Of a stretch of DNA of 64,000 nucleotides, positions 1 through 8,128 are shown in pieces. Every line of letters begins with the position of its first letter. Within the stretch, counting starts at the first letter, position 1. The stretch lies in contig CAIXCY010000234.1 of NCBI GenBank assembly GCA_903918045.1, forward strand, positions 1 to 64,000, in the 5' to 3' direction. The stretch is from an uncultured Bacteroidia bacterium (GTDB lineage Bacteria > Bacteroidota > Bacteroidia > Bacteroidales > Prolixibacteraceae). The position numbers and the translations under genes were made by a program. A model generated the notes under the pieces. That model was given only the letters and a program-made list of their open reading frames with translations, was not told the origin of the DNA and did not search any database.

Positions 1-513
1 TTTCTCAAGTATCTCAATTTCATGTAGTTCCTGCTCGAGTTTATTCTGGCCATTCTTTTCAATAAGATGAAAATCTATACCAAAACTCTGAGCTACAGGT
101 CTAAGCATCTCATGGTTACTAATAATTAACGGAATCTCTGTGTCCCAGTCACCCGCGGTATACCTTGAAAGAATATCGAAAAGACAATGAGACATTTTCG
201 AAACGAAAACTGCCATTCTGGGCTTTTTGTCTGAAAAATGAAGTGAAAAGGTAATATCAAATTTACGGGCAATGAGGGTCTGAAAATAATCGGAGATTTT
301 CTCCCGGGGAATGGCAAATTTATCCAGTTCCCATTCGACACGCATGTAAAAGAGACCTTCTTCGTGATCGACATGCTGATCAAGGTAAATAATATTTCCA
401 CGATTTTCATTAAGAAATTCGGTAACAGCTGCTAAAATCCCCTGTTTATCCTGACAGTGAATAAGTAAAATAGCAGTATTACTTATCCCGGAAACTTTAC
501 GAATAGATTGCAT
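1..513 (-). CDS. purU: Formyltetrahydrofolate deformylase, 3' part cut by window edge
   Basis: The first 171 codons of a minus-strand gene are present; the frame is open to the window edge. Translation begins MQSIRKVSGISNTAILLIHC and shows an N-terminal ACT-type domain (about residues 12-90, with CQDKQGILAAVTEFL and EGLFYMRVEW), followed by the start of the formyltransferase-like domain (KPRMAVFVSKMSHCLFDIL). This order is that of PurU, which hydrolyses 10-formyltetrahydrofolate to formate and tetrahydrofolate in the cytoplasm. The catalytic Asn/His/Asp residues lie outside the window, so completeness cannot be judged. It lies downstream of hisB with a 51-base gap, possibly as the last gene of the same transcript. 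Confidence 0.85.
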   Translation of the reverse strand, partial: MQSIRKVSGISNTAILLIHCQDKQGILAAVTEFLNENRGNIIYLDQHVDHEEGLFYMRVEWELDKFAIPREKISDYFQTLIARKFDITFSLHFSDKKPRMAVFVSKMSHCLFDILSRYTAGDWDTEIPLIISNHEMLRPVAQSFGIDFHLIEKNGQNKLEQELHEIEILEK

Positions 514-564
514 ATAAAAAGTATATTGGTGTAAGTTGTTATATCGTCACTAATGTTACCCTGT

Positions 565-1689
565 TTAAAGAACCCCTTTGGTACTTGGAAGGGATTGAAC
601 AAAAGGATCTTTTCGGATCGCCATCTTCAATGCACGGGCAAAAGCCTTGAAAATCCCCTCAATCTTATGATGTTCATTGGTCCCCTGAGCCTGAATGTTG
701 AGATTTGCCAATGCAGAATCGGATAATGATTTAAAGAAATGATAAAACATTTCGGTTGGCATCTCTCCTACTTTCTCGCGTTTAAATTCAGCGTTCCATA
801 CGATCCATGGTCGTCCTCCGAAATCGAGCGCTACCTGGGCCAGACAGTCATCCATAGGAAGACAATAACCGTAACGTTCAATACCACGCTTATCACCCAG
901 GGCTTTACGGATGGCTTCCCCAAGAGCAATACCTGTATCTTCGATGGTATGATGCTCATCAACAGCCAGATCACCTTTGACCCTTATTGTCAGATCACAT
1001 CCGGAATGGCGACCAATCTGATCAAGCATATGGTCAAAGAAAGCCAAACCTGTACTTACCTGACACATGCCAGAGCCATCCAATTTCAGTTCAACAAAGA
1101 TATCGGTTTCGGCAGTTTTTCTGCTCACTGTTCCTGTACGTTCTCCGATCGCCAGAAAATTAAAGATAGTATCCCATTTATCAGTAATCAATGCACAGTG
1201 CTGATCCAGGCCAAAATCCTTAAGCTTGGATTCCTCTTCCGAAGAGCCAAAAAATATGCCGCGTGCCCCCAGATTTTTAGCCAATTCAATATCTGTAATG
1301 CGATCGCCTATCACAAAGGAACCGGCGAGATCATAATCGGGTGAAAAATATTCTTTTAACATTCCGGTGCCCGGCTTTCTATTGGGTGATTTCTCTTCTG
1401 GAAAAGTGGGATCAATATGAATCCGGGTAAAAGTTACCCCTTCGTTTTCAAAGGCCTTTAACATCATCTGCTGAGCAGGCCAGAAAGTCTCCTCGGGATA
1501 GGCCGGTGTACCCAATCCATCCTGATTCGAAACGATGACCAACTCAAAATCGGTAAGCTTTTGAATATTATATAGGTTTCGGAAAACACCCGGAATAAAT
1601 TCAAGCTTATCGAGCGAATCGACCTGCATATCGGTGGTTGGCTCAACAATGAGTGTTCCGTCACGATCTATAAATAGAATCTTTTTCAT
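565..1689 (-). CDS. hisB: Bifunctional histidinol-phosphatase / imidazoleglycerol-phosphate dehydratase
   Basis: A 374-residue fusion catalysing two histidine-pathway steps. The N-terminal half is a HAD phosphatase: DRDGT at 8-12 gives the nucleophile Asp8 and acid Asp10, and GDRITDIE at 128-135 is the magnesium motif. The C-terminal half from about residue 187 is the dehydratase, with metal-binding FFDHML (217-222), DEHHTIED (244-251) and a later EHHKIEG. Length matches bifunctional HisB of enterobacteria (about 355). Unlike Escherichia coli HisB, the loop at about 91-106 ([15 protein letters not shown]) has no cysteines, so the structural zinc site is missing. It follows hisC after a 145-base gap and is the last his gene visible. 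Confidence 0.95.
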   Translation of the reverse strand: MKKILFIDRDGTLIVEPTTDMQVDSLDKLEFIPGVFRNLYNIQKLTDFELVIVSNQDGLGTPAYPEETFWPAQQMMLKAFENEGVTFTRIHIDPTFPEEKSPNRKPGTGMLKEYFSPDYDLAGSFVIGDRITDIELAKNLGARGIFFGSSEEESKLKDFGLDQHCALITDKWDTIFNFLAIGERTGTVSRKTAETDIFVELKLDGSGMCQVSTGLAFFDHMLDQIGRHSGCDLTIRVKGDLAVDEHHTIEDTGIALGEAIRKALGDKRGIERYGYCLPMDDCLAQVALDFGGRPWIVWNAEFKREKVGEMPTEMFYHFFKSLSDSALANLNIQAQGTNEHHKIEGIFKAFARALKMAIRKDPFVQSLPSTKGVL

Positions 1690-1834
1690 TCTAACTCTTA
1701 TTTTATCAAAGCACCATTCTTCTAAGCCCGAAAAATTTCATTCTGTTTAAAGATAAGAAATCGTCACCAGAAAAAACGTGTTTCGTTTGAATATTTTTAA
1801 ATTATTAACCATTAAAGGCAAAATATAAAGCCCT

Positions 1835-2872
1835 TTAAATCAACTGATCGAATGCCTCCATCAATGAAGCATTTTCTTCCGGTGAACCAACACTGATGCG
1901 CAGACACCCTTCACAAAGTGCAATAGCGGAGCGATCGCGAACGATAATCTTCTCCTCAACAAGGTAATTGTAAATCCCGCGCGGATCGTGCATTTGAACA
2001 AGCACAAAATTGGCATCTGTAGGAAAAACCTTAACTACAAACGGATATTTCACCAGATTGCTTACCATCTTCTCCCGTTCCTTAAGAATCGTTTCGACCC
2101 ATTCTGATTTTAAATGATCATCAGCCAAAAGTTCAAGACCCTTTTGTTGAGTCATAATATTGAGGTTATAAGGATATTTAATACGGCTCAATACTTCAAT
2201 AATATGTTCAGAGGCAAAGGCCATTCCCAGCCGCAACCCAGCCATTCCCCATGCCTTGGAAAACGTCTGAAGAATGACAAGATTGGGATATTTATCGACA
2301 TCCGGAAGGAGCGACTTCTCCGGACAAAAATCGATGTAGGCTTCATCAACAACTACAAGACCTTGAAAGTTGTTGATAATTTGCAACATACCACTCTTAT
2401 CCAACGCATTGCCTGTTGGATTATTTGGTGAGCACAGGAAAATCAGTTTGGTGTCAGGAGTGACTGCCGCCAGAACAGCTACGGTATCAAGTTCAAAATT
2501 GGCATTGAGTGAAACCAGATTTACTGCGATATTATTTGTATCAGCTGCCACCCGGTACATTCCATATGTGGGATTTATAGAGACAACATTATCCTTTCCG
2601 GGTTCACAAAAGGCACGAAACAATAGGTCGATCGGCTCGTCACTTCCGTTACCGAGAAATATTTTTTGTACAGGTATATTCTTAATCTCGCCCACCTTCG
2701 TCTTTAAAACCCGCTGATGCGGATCGGGGTAACGGTTCCAGGGGGCGTTAAACGGATTTTCGTTGGCATCCAGGAAAACGGCTGCATCACCCGAAAATTC
2801 ATCCCTTGCGCTTGAATATGGTTTAAGGTTTCGGATGTTCTCTCTCAGCAACTTATTAATATCTATATTCAT
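1835..2872 (-). CDS. hisC: Histidinol-phosphate aminotransferase
   Basis: A 345-residue fold-type I aminotransferase that converts imidazole-acetol phosphate and glutamate to histidinol phosphate and 2-oxoglutarate. Visible landmarks are LGNGSDEPIDLL (73-84, phosphate cup), SPNNPTGN (148-155), DEAYIDF (176-182, Asp contacting the pyridine nitrogen) and TFSKAWGMAGLRLG with the PLP lysine at Lys206. The C-terminal LRISVG carries the substrate-carboxylate arginine. Length is normal for HisC. It starts 5 bases after the hisD stop, so the two are surely co-transcribed. Substrate assignment rests on the his operon context as well as on the sequence. Confidence 0.95.
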   Translation of the reverse strand: MNIDINKLLRENIRNLKPYSSARDEFSGDAAVFLDANENPFNAPWNRYPDPHQRVLKTKVGEIKNIPVQKIFLGNGSDEPIDLLFRAFCEPGKDNVVSINPTYGMYRVAADTNNIAVNLVSLNANFELDTVAVLAAVTPDTKLIFLCSPNNPTGNALDKSGMLQIINNFQGLVVVDEAYIDFCPEKSLLPDVDKYPNLVILQTFSKAWGMAGLRLGMAFASEHIIEVLSRIKYPYNLNIMTQQKGLELLADDHLKSEWVETILKEREKMVSNLVKYPFVVKVFPTDANFVLVQMHDPRGIYNYLVEEKIIVRDRSAIALCEGCLRISVGSPEENASLMEAFDQLI

Positions 2873-2877
2873 AATTT

Positions 2878-4152
2878 TTATTTCATTCTGAGTGTTGCTG
2901 CATTTTTATGGGCGAAGAGTTGTTCAGCCTGAGCCATCTCTTCAATCACAGGCCCCAACAACCGGAAACCCTCTTTTGTGATGTGCTGGAAGGTTATTTT
3001 CTTGCAAAAACTGTCCAATCCGATCCCGCTGAATGACTTAGCCCAGCCATTTGTAGGTAGGGTATGGTTAGTCCCTGAGGCATAATCTCCGGCACTCTCA
3101 GGGGTGTAATTTCCAATAAAAACAGATCCTGCATTGGTGATTCGTTCGGCAAGTTCCCCCGCGTCTTTTGTTGCAATAATCAAATGTTCCGGAGCATAGT
3201 AATTCATCAGACCGATCATCTCCTCCACATCTTTCACAAGTATTGCACGGCTGTTTTCAAGCGCTTTGGCGGCAATTTCAGATCGGGGCAGTTCTTTAAG
3301 CTGTTTCCCCATTATTTTTATAACCTCTTTAATCAGATGTTCCTGGGTTGTAATAAGAATGACCTGACTGTCGGGGCCATGTTCAGCCTGTGACAGCAAA
3401 TCGGCTGCCACAAAGGCCGGGTTTGCAGTCTCGTCAGCCATTACGGCCACCTCTGAGGGGCCAGCAGGCATATCTATTGCACAGTCGCCATTTGCGACAA
3501 ATTGCTTAGCTGCAGTGACCCAGGAGTTTCCAGGACCGAAGATTTTGTCAACCTTCGGAACCGTCTCCGAACCATAAGCCATCGCGCCAATTGCCTGCAT
3601 ACCGCCGATTTTATAGATTTCAGTGATGTGGCAAACAGATGCCGCATAAAGTATCGCGGGGTGAATATTCCCTTTTTTATCGGGTGGCGTACAAAGAATT
3701 ACATTATGACACCCGGCAATCATCGCGGGGATTCCAAGCATTAGAACGGTTGAAAAAAGTGGTGCAGATCCGCCGGGGATATACAAACCCACCCGTTCGA
3801 TAGGCAGTGCTTTCTGCCAGCACTTCACCCCTGGCATAGTCTCTATGACGCGGGAGGAGAATTTCTGAGCCACATGAAACGTGTCGATATTTTGTGCTGC
3901 AATAAGGATTGCATTTTTCAGGGAGGGTTCAATACGATTGATTGCCTCGTTTATTTCGGTTTCGGAAACTTTAAAATCTTCAATATCTGCGTGATCGAAC
4001 TGTTTGGTGAACTTCCGTATGGCAGCATCACCTTCAGACCGAATTTTAGACATCACCTTACTAACCGTTTCTATTTTTTCGAGAAAATCGGCAGAAGGGC
4101 GTTTGGTAATTTCCGGCCACGAATTAAGCAGAGGGTAACGGTAGATTTGCAT
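2878..4152 (-). CDS. hisD: Histidinol dehydrogenase
   Basis: A 424-residue zinc enzyme that oxidises histidinol to histidine in two NAD-dependent steps, the last steps of histidine synthesis. Recognisable blocks are GLYIPGGSAPLFSTVLMLG, GPGNSWVTAAKQFV, the metal-binding stretch SQAEHGPDSQ and YAPEHLIIAT with the catalytic His, plus a glycine-rich GSVFIGNYTPESAGDYASG segment near the C terminus. Length equals the family norm (about 430). It lies 11 bases downstream of hisG and 5 bases upstream of hisC in one operon controlled by the leader at about 5033-5160. Confidence 0.96.
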   Translation of the reverse strand: MQIYRYPLLNSWPEITKRPSADFLEKIETVSKVMSKIRSEGDAAIRKFTKQFDHADIEDFKVSETEINEAINRIEPSLKNAILIAAQNIDTFHVAQKFSSRVIETMPGVKCWQKALPIERVGLYIPGGSAPLFSTVLMLGIPAMIAGCHNVILCTPPDKKGNIHPAILYAASVCHITEIYKIGGMQAIGAMAYGSETVPKVDKIFGPGNSWVTAAKQFVANGDCAIDMPAGPSEVAVMADETANPAFVAADLLSQAEHGPDSQVILITTQEHLIKEVIKIMGKQLKELPRSEIAAKALENSRAILVKDVEEMIGLMNYYAPEHLIIATKDAGELAERITNAGSVFIGNYTPESAGDYASGTNHTLPTNGWAKSFSGIGLDSFCKKITFQHITKEGFRLLGPVIEEMAQAEQLFAHKNAATLRMK

Positions 4153-4163
4153 AAACTTTAACT

Positions 4164-5024
4164 TTAAAGGATCATTTTCTCAATCGGTAAAACCAGGATT
4201 CCTTCAGCGCCATTTTTCTTCAGGTTTCCGATCACAACCCAAAATTCACTTTCGTTGATTACAGAGTGCAGCGAACTCCAGCCGTTTCGTGCCAAAGGCA
4301 TAATTGTCGGTGAGGTCATACCGGGAAGTACTTTGATGATTTGCTCCAGCTTATCGTTTGGGGCATTCAGCATGATATATTTTTTCCCTCTCCCCTTCTC
4401 GACTGCCTCAATGCGAAAGATTAATTCATCGAGAATATGTTGTTTTTCCTTTGAGAGGTTTGGGGTTGCTACGAGGACCGCTTCAGAATCCATAATGTTG
4501 TGAACCTCCTTCAGCCGGTTACTTACCAGTGTGCTTCCGGAACTTACGATGTCAAATATGGCATCTGCAAGACCAATCCCCGGAGCAATTTCTACTGAAC
4601 CTGCGATAAAATGAGTATTGGCAACAAGGTTGTTTTCGGCTAAAAAGCTTTTTAAAATTCTTGGATAGGAGGTTGCAATTTTCTTTCCCGAGAACCATTC
4701 AAGACCGTCGTATTCGGAATCTTTTGGAATGGCCAGAGAGAGGCGGCATTTACTAAAACCCAGATGTTTAATAATATCGACATTTTGTTGTTGCTCACTA
4801 ACCTCATTTTTGCCTACTATTCCAATATCGGATACGCCATCTGCAACACATTGGGGAATATCATCATCACGCAGGAACAACGCTTCCAGGGGGAAGTTCT
4901 TTGCGGCAGAAATCAATCTGCGGCTGCTTGAAACTAGCTTGATCCCTGTCTCAGCAAGCAGCGACATTGAATCTTCGTTTAACCGACCTTTGGTCTGTAT
5001 TGCAATTCTTAAAATCGAATCCAT
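4164..5024 (-). CDS. hisG: ATP phosphoribosyltransferase, long form
   Basis: The committed step of histidine synthesis, joining ATP and PRPP. The 286-residue product begins MDSILRIAIQTKGRLNEDSM, typical of HisG, with DIGIVGKNEV in the first domain and a PRPP-binding SGSTLVSNRL segment. Its length and the C-terminal part from about residue 210 (PNDKLEQIIKVLPGMTSPTI) mark it as the long, hexameric, histidine-inhibited form that does not need HisZ. It is the first gene of the operon. The attenuator terminator ends only about 9 bases upstream of its start codon, so hisG translation begins immediately beyond the decision point. Confidence 0.96.
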   Translation of the reverse strand: MDSILRIAIQTKGRLNEDSMSLLAETGIKLVSSSRRLISAAKNFPLEALFLRDDDIPQCVADGVSDIGIVGKNEVSEQQQNVDIIKHLGFSKCRLSLAIPKDSEYDGLEWFSGKKIATSYPRILKSFLAENNLVANTHFIAGSVEIAPGIGLADAIFDIVSSGSTLVSNRLKEVHNIMDSEAVLVATPNLSKEKQHILDELIFRIEAVEKGRGKKYIMLNAPNDKLEQIIKVLPGMTSPTIMPLARNGWSSLHSVINESEFWVVIGNLKKNGAEGILVLPIEKMIL

Positions 5025-5032
5025 TGTTTAAA

Positions 5033-5067
5033 ATTAAAAAAGGCTCACCTGATAGTAAGGTAAGCCT
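5033..5067 (-). terminator. Histidine attenuator terminator hairpin
   Basis: Read on the minus strand, AGGCTTACCT (5067-5058) pairs fully with AGGTGAGCCT (5050-5041), ten pairs including one G-U, around a 7-base loop, and is followed directly by six T. This is a textbook intrinsic terminator placed between the leader peptide and hisG. Its 5' arm is also complementary to a segment just after the leader peptide (antiterminator, see separate entry), so the two structures exclude each other. Confidence 0.8.
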
Positions 5068-5113
5068 GAGTTTTGGTCAAATGATTTTGGACACACCAAC
5101 GCAAGCTTACCTT
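5057..5113 (-). promoter_or_regulatory. Histidine antiterminator pairing
   Basis: AAGGTAAGC at 5113-5105 (minus strand, overlapping the leader stop codon) is perfectly complementary over nine bases to GCTTACCTT at 5065-5057, the 5' arm of the terminator. A third, earlier hairpin is possible: CTTGCC-TTAA-GGTAAG at 5121-5106, which would sequester the antiterminator strand. Together they form the 1:2 / 2:3 / 3:4 logic of ribosome-mediated attenuation. A ribosome stalled on the histidine codons frees strand 2 to pair with strand 3 and lets transcription reach hisG. A possible -7 box with one mismatch (TAATATTG) lies at 5183-5176; no good -33 box is seen. Confidence 0.7.
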
Positions 5114-5159
5114 AAGGCAAGTGATGATGTAGTCCGTTATGTAAACTGATTTTTGTCAT
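5112..5159 (-). CDS. hisL: his operon leader peptide (15 aa)
   Basis: A 16-codon ORF, MTKISLHNGLHHHLP followed by TAA, lies 135 bases upstream of hisG. Four of its 15 residues are histidine, three of them consecutive just before the stop. That is the hallmark of a his leader peptide whose translation senses charged tRNA-His. It sits directly in front of the alternative hairpins described in neighbouring entries, with the stop codon inside the antiterminator strand. The symbol follows the enterobacterial his leader by role, not by homology. Confidence 0.75.
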   Translation of the reverse strand: MTKISLHNGLHHHLP

Positions 5160-5287
5160 AATTATTTTAATAGTGCAATATTAAGAAAAAAACAGATTGA
5201 ATCGACTAAATTGGGGTTTGAAATGTTAAATTTAAATTAATTGTGTTTCCCCATTTGGGATCTGCATTCTGTGTCCATTTAATTGCT

Positions 5288-6352
5288 CTAGAATTTCAAG
5301 CCATCCAGCAAATTGATATACGTTTCGATTCCCGCGGCTATTTCAGAGATCAGAATATATTCATTTGCAGTATGCGACCGTGCAGAATCACCAGGACCCA
5401 TTTTGATGGAGGGGTACGGGATAACAGCCTGATCAGAGGTTGTAGGGGAACCATAGGTATTTAGGCCCATCGCTATTCCCCGTTTTACTAACGGATGATC
5501 CGGACTTATTCCCGACGAATTAAGTCTGAATGATCGTGGGTTTACTTCGGCGTTGATTAATTCTTCAATTTTGTGGAATACTTCATCGTTTGAATAAAAC
5601 TCATTTGTACGTACATCGATCACAAAACGGCACGAATCGGGCACCACATTGTGCTGGCTCCCAGCTTCAATCTGAGTAACAGTCATTTTCACAGGGCCCA
5701 GAAGCGGTGACTCAAGAGGAAATTTATAATTCTCCAGAATCTGAATATCAATAATTGCCTTATAAATGGCATTATCTCCTTCATCCCTTGCTGCATGGCC
5801 GGCTCTCCCCTTTGCTTCGCAGTCGAGAACAATTAATCCCTTTTCGGCAATGGCAATATGCATCTGAGTAGGCTCACCCACAATTGCCAAATCGATTTTA
5901 CCTAATTGATCAAGGACAGAGGCAACACCGTTCTGACCCGAAATTTCCTCTTCGGCACTTGCACAATAGATCAGATTATAAGGGAGGTTTTCGGCATTAT
6001 AGAAATAGCGGAATGCTCCAAGTAAAGCTACAACCGATGCCCCGGCATCGTTACTGCCCAGACCCGTTAACCTATCGTGCTCAACGGTTGCTTTAAATGG
6101 ATCGTAGGTCCACCCTTTACCGGAACGGACAGTATCGACATGTGAATTAAACAGGATTACAGGTTTCCCTTCGGACCAGTTCGCATTTCGGATCCAGATA
6201 TTATTAAGACTGCGGTTTGTTACAAGACCCCAGGAATTAAATTTTTCAATCAGATAATTACATACATCATTCTCCTCACGACTCAACGAAGGAATTTCGA
6301 TCATCGCTTTTAACAACTCAATACTATCTGAAATTATTCGGTTCTTCTGCAT
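5288..6352 (-). CDS. argE: M20 deacylase of arginine synthesis (N-acetyl/succinyl-citrulline or -ornithine deacylase)
   Basis: A 354-residue M20-family metallohydrolase. Metal and catalytic motifs are FNSHVDTV (His and Asp), GLGSNDAGASVVAL (bridging Asp) and SAEEEISGQNG (general base Glu plus metal Glu), followed by a dimerisation domain and the C-terminal DSARSHTANEY metal His. It is the last gene of the arginine block, 3 bases after argB. Because the neighbouring carbamoyltransferase acts on acylated ornithine, the natural substrate is probably N-succinyl- or N-acetyl-citrulline rather than acetylornithine. Family and pathway are clear; the acyl group is inferred. Confidence 0.88.
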   Translation of the reverse strand: MQKNRIISDSIELLKAMIEIPSLSREENDVCNYLIEKFNSWGLVTNRSLNNIWIRNANWSEGKPVILFNSHVDTVRSGKGWTYDPFKATVEHDRLTGLGSNDAGASVVALLGAFRYFYNAENLPYNLIYCASAEEEISGQNGVASVLDQLGKIDLAIVGEPTQMHIAIAEKGLIVLDCEAKGRAGHAARDEGDNAIYKAIIDIQILENYKFPLESPLLGPVKMTVTQIEAGSQHNVVPDSCRFVIDVRTNEFYSNDEVFHKIEELINAEVNPRSFRLNSSGISPDHPLVKRGIAMGLNTYGSPTTSDQAVIPYPSIKMGPGDSARSHTANEYILISEIAAGIETYINLLDGLKF

Positions 6353-6355
6353 CTT

Positions 6356-7132
6356 CTAAAGTACTAGTCTGGTTCCTCTTAGCCCTCCGGATATTCCCTG
6401 GGCATTTGTAATTACAACAGCGCTTACACCTCGTCGAAGTGCATTAAAGCCACTGTCCAGTTTAGGAATCATCCCCCCTGTTATAATTCCCTTAGCTTTT
6501 AATTCTTCAAATAAAGTGGGATTGATTTCGGGGATAATGGAATTATCATCTGCTTCGTTTAACAAAACGCCCTGTTTTTCAAAGCAATAGATTAGCCGCA
6601 ATTCATATCTTCCGCATAAAGATCTAGCCAATTCGGAGGCGATATTGTCTGCATTTGTATTTAATAATGAACCTTTCCCGTCGTGCGTAATGGGCGCCAC
6701 AACAGGAACTGCTCCATTATCAATCAAATCGTATAATGCCTGGGCATTCACCCAGTTAATATCTCCAACAAATCCGTAATCGACTGCACCAACAGGCCGT
6801 TTAACAGCCCTGATAATGTCAAGGTCGGCGCCACAGAGCCCAATTGCATTTGTTCCAAATGCCTGCAAGCCAGCCACAATATTTTTATTTACCAATCCGG
6901 CATAGACCATCGTAGCAACTTTCAATGTTTCCGCATCGGTAATACGGCGTCCTTCGACCATTTTTGTTTCGATTCCAAGCTTTTCAGCCAAAGCTGTAGC
7001 GCTCTTACCTCCCCCATGAACAAGAATTTTACCACCTGCAATGCGTGAAAAGTCTTTTAACAGCATGCGCAGGGAAGCCTCCTCTTCAACGATCTGGCCT
7101 CCTACCTTTATGATTATCAAATGTTCTCTCAT
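6356..7132 (-). CDS. argB: N-acetylglutamate (N-acylglutamate) kinase
   Basis: A 258-residue amino acid kinase phosphorylating N-acylglutamate, the second step of arginine synthesis. Motifs are KVGGQIVEEEASL near the N terminus, HGGGKSATALAEKLG (substrate and phosphate loop), and NTNADNIASELARSL with a lysine-containing ITGGMIPKLDSG nucleotide-site block. There is no N-terminal helix of the type found in hexameric arginine-inhibited kinases, so feedback inhibition is not predicted. It begins 1 base after argF' ends. Whether it prefers succinyl- or acetylglutamate cannot be read from the sequence, but context favours succinylglutamate. Confidence 0.93.
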   Translation of the reverse strand: MREHLIIIKVGGQIVEEEASLRMLLKDFSRIAGGKILVHGGGKSATALAEKLGIETKMVEGRRITDAETLKVATMVYAGLVNKNIVAGLQAFGTNAIGLCGADLDIIRAVKRPVGAVDYGFVGDINWVNAQALYDLIDNGAVPVVAPITHDGKGSLLNTNADNIASELARSLCGRYELRLIYCFEKQGVLLNEADDNSIIPEINPTLFEELKAKGIITGGMIPKLDSGFNALRRGVSAVVITNAQGISGGLRGTRLVL

Positions 7133-7133
7133 A

Positions 7134-8078
7134 CTACCCTTCCAAAATCATTTTTAAAATTGTCTGTGCCGAATATACACGATTTTCTGCTTCGTCAACC
7201 ACGATGGATGATGGTCCATCAAGAACTTCATCCGAGACGATCATATTTCGGCGTACCGGAAGACAATGCATAAATTTTGCATTATTTGTAAGTGCCATTT
7301 TTTCGGGGGTAACTGTCCACGACCTGTCCCTTGAAAGTATTTCTCCATATTCGGTATACGAAGACCAGTTTTTGGCATAAATAAAGTCAGCTCCCTGGAA
7401 CGCTTTATCCTGATCATATTCAACCTGCAGACCTCCCATAAATTTTGCATCCAGTTCATATCCTTTAGGGTGAGTAACGACCAGTTCATAGTCTGTTTGA
7501 CGCATCCATTCGACAAATGAATTAGGTACAGCCTGGGGAAGCGCTTTGGGATGGGGTGCCCAGCTCAATACTACTTTAGGGCAAGGTTTTGTCTTATACT
7601 CTTCGATGGTCAGATGGTCGGCAAAACTTTGTAAGGGGTGACGTGTTGCGGCCTCCATGCTTACCACGGGGACTCCGGCAAAATCTATAAATTGGTTCAG
7701 TATTTTTTCATTGTAATCATCCTCTTTATCTTCGAGGTTTGCAAATGCCCTGACACCAATGATATCACAATATCTGCCGATCACAGGAATTGCCTCACGC
7801 ATGTGTTCAGGTTTATCCCCATCCATTATTACGCCTAACTCATTCTCCATGCGCCACCCATCCTGGTTTACATTCAGCACCATCGTATTCATTCCAAGGT
7901 TCATTGCTGCTTTCTGGGTGCTCAGTCGTGTCCGGAGGCTCGAATTGAAAAAAATCAGCACAATCGTCTTATTCTTCCCCAGGTGCTGGAAACCATAAGG
8001 ATTGCTTTTAATATCGCGGGCTGTTTTAATTGCCTCCGACAGATTTGGAAGGTCATAAACTGAAGTAAAATGTCGCAT
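7134..8078 (-). CDS. argF': N-succinylornithine carbamoyltransferase (acylornithine type)
   Basis: A carbamoyltransferase of the acylornithine branch: FFNSSLRTRLSTQKAAMNLG is the carbamoyl-phosphate site, MEAATRHPLQSFAD and FMHCLPVRRNMIVSDEV are diagnostic of the AOTC/SOTC group rather than ordinary OTCase. Counting from MRHFTSV, the key 80s-loop residue is Pro90 (MDGDKPEH), as in the succinylornithine enzyme of Bacteroides fragilis; acetylornithine enzymes have Glu there. I chose this start (314 residues) because it aligns with that protein. An in-frame ATG 11 codons upstream (8111) is also possible. Product is N-succinylcitrulline, passed to the deacylase at 5288-6352. Confidence 0.9.
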   Translation of the reverse strand: MRHFTSVYDLPNLSEAIKTARDIKSNPYGFQHLGKNKTIVLIFFNSSLRTRLSTQKAAMNLGMNTMVLNVNQDGWRMENELGVIMDGDKPEHMREAIPVIGRYCDIIGVRAFANLEDKEDDYNEKILNQFIDFAGVPVVSMEAATRHPLQSFADHLTIEEYKTKPCPKVVLSWAPHPKALPQAVPNSFVEWMRQTDYELVVTHPKGYELDAKFMGGLQVEYDQDKAFQGADFIYAKNWSSYTEYGEILSRDRSWTVTPEKMALTNNAKFMHCLPVRRNMIVSDEVLDGPSSIVVDEAENRVYSAQTILKMILEG

Positions 8079-8128
8079 ATTGGATGATAAATATTTAAAA
8101 TCGTTTAGCATAAATCTTTAAAGCAATA

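Noticed and set aside
739-1344. 201-codon ORF antisense to hisB
   Set aside because: Shadow of the hisB reading frame; no domain resemblance.
8079-8111. Longer start for argF' at 8111
   Set aside because: The extra 11 residues have no counterpart in the Bacteroides fragilis enzyme, and starting at 8078 places the key Pro at position 90; kept only as an alternative.
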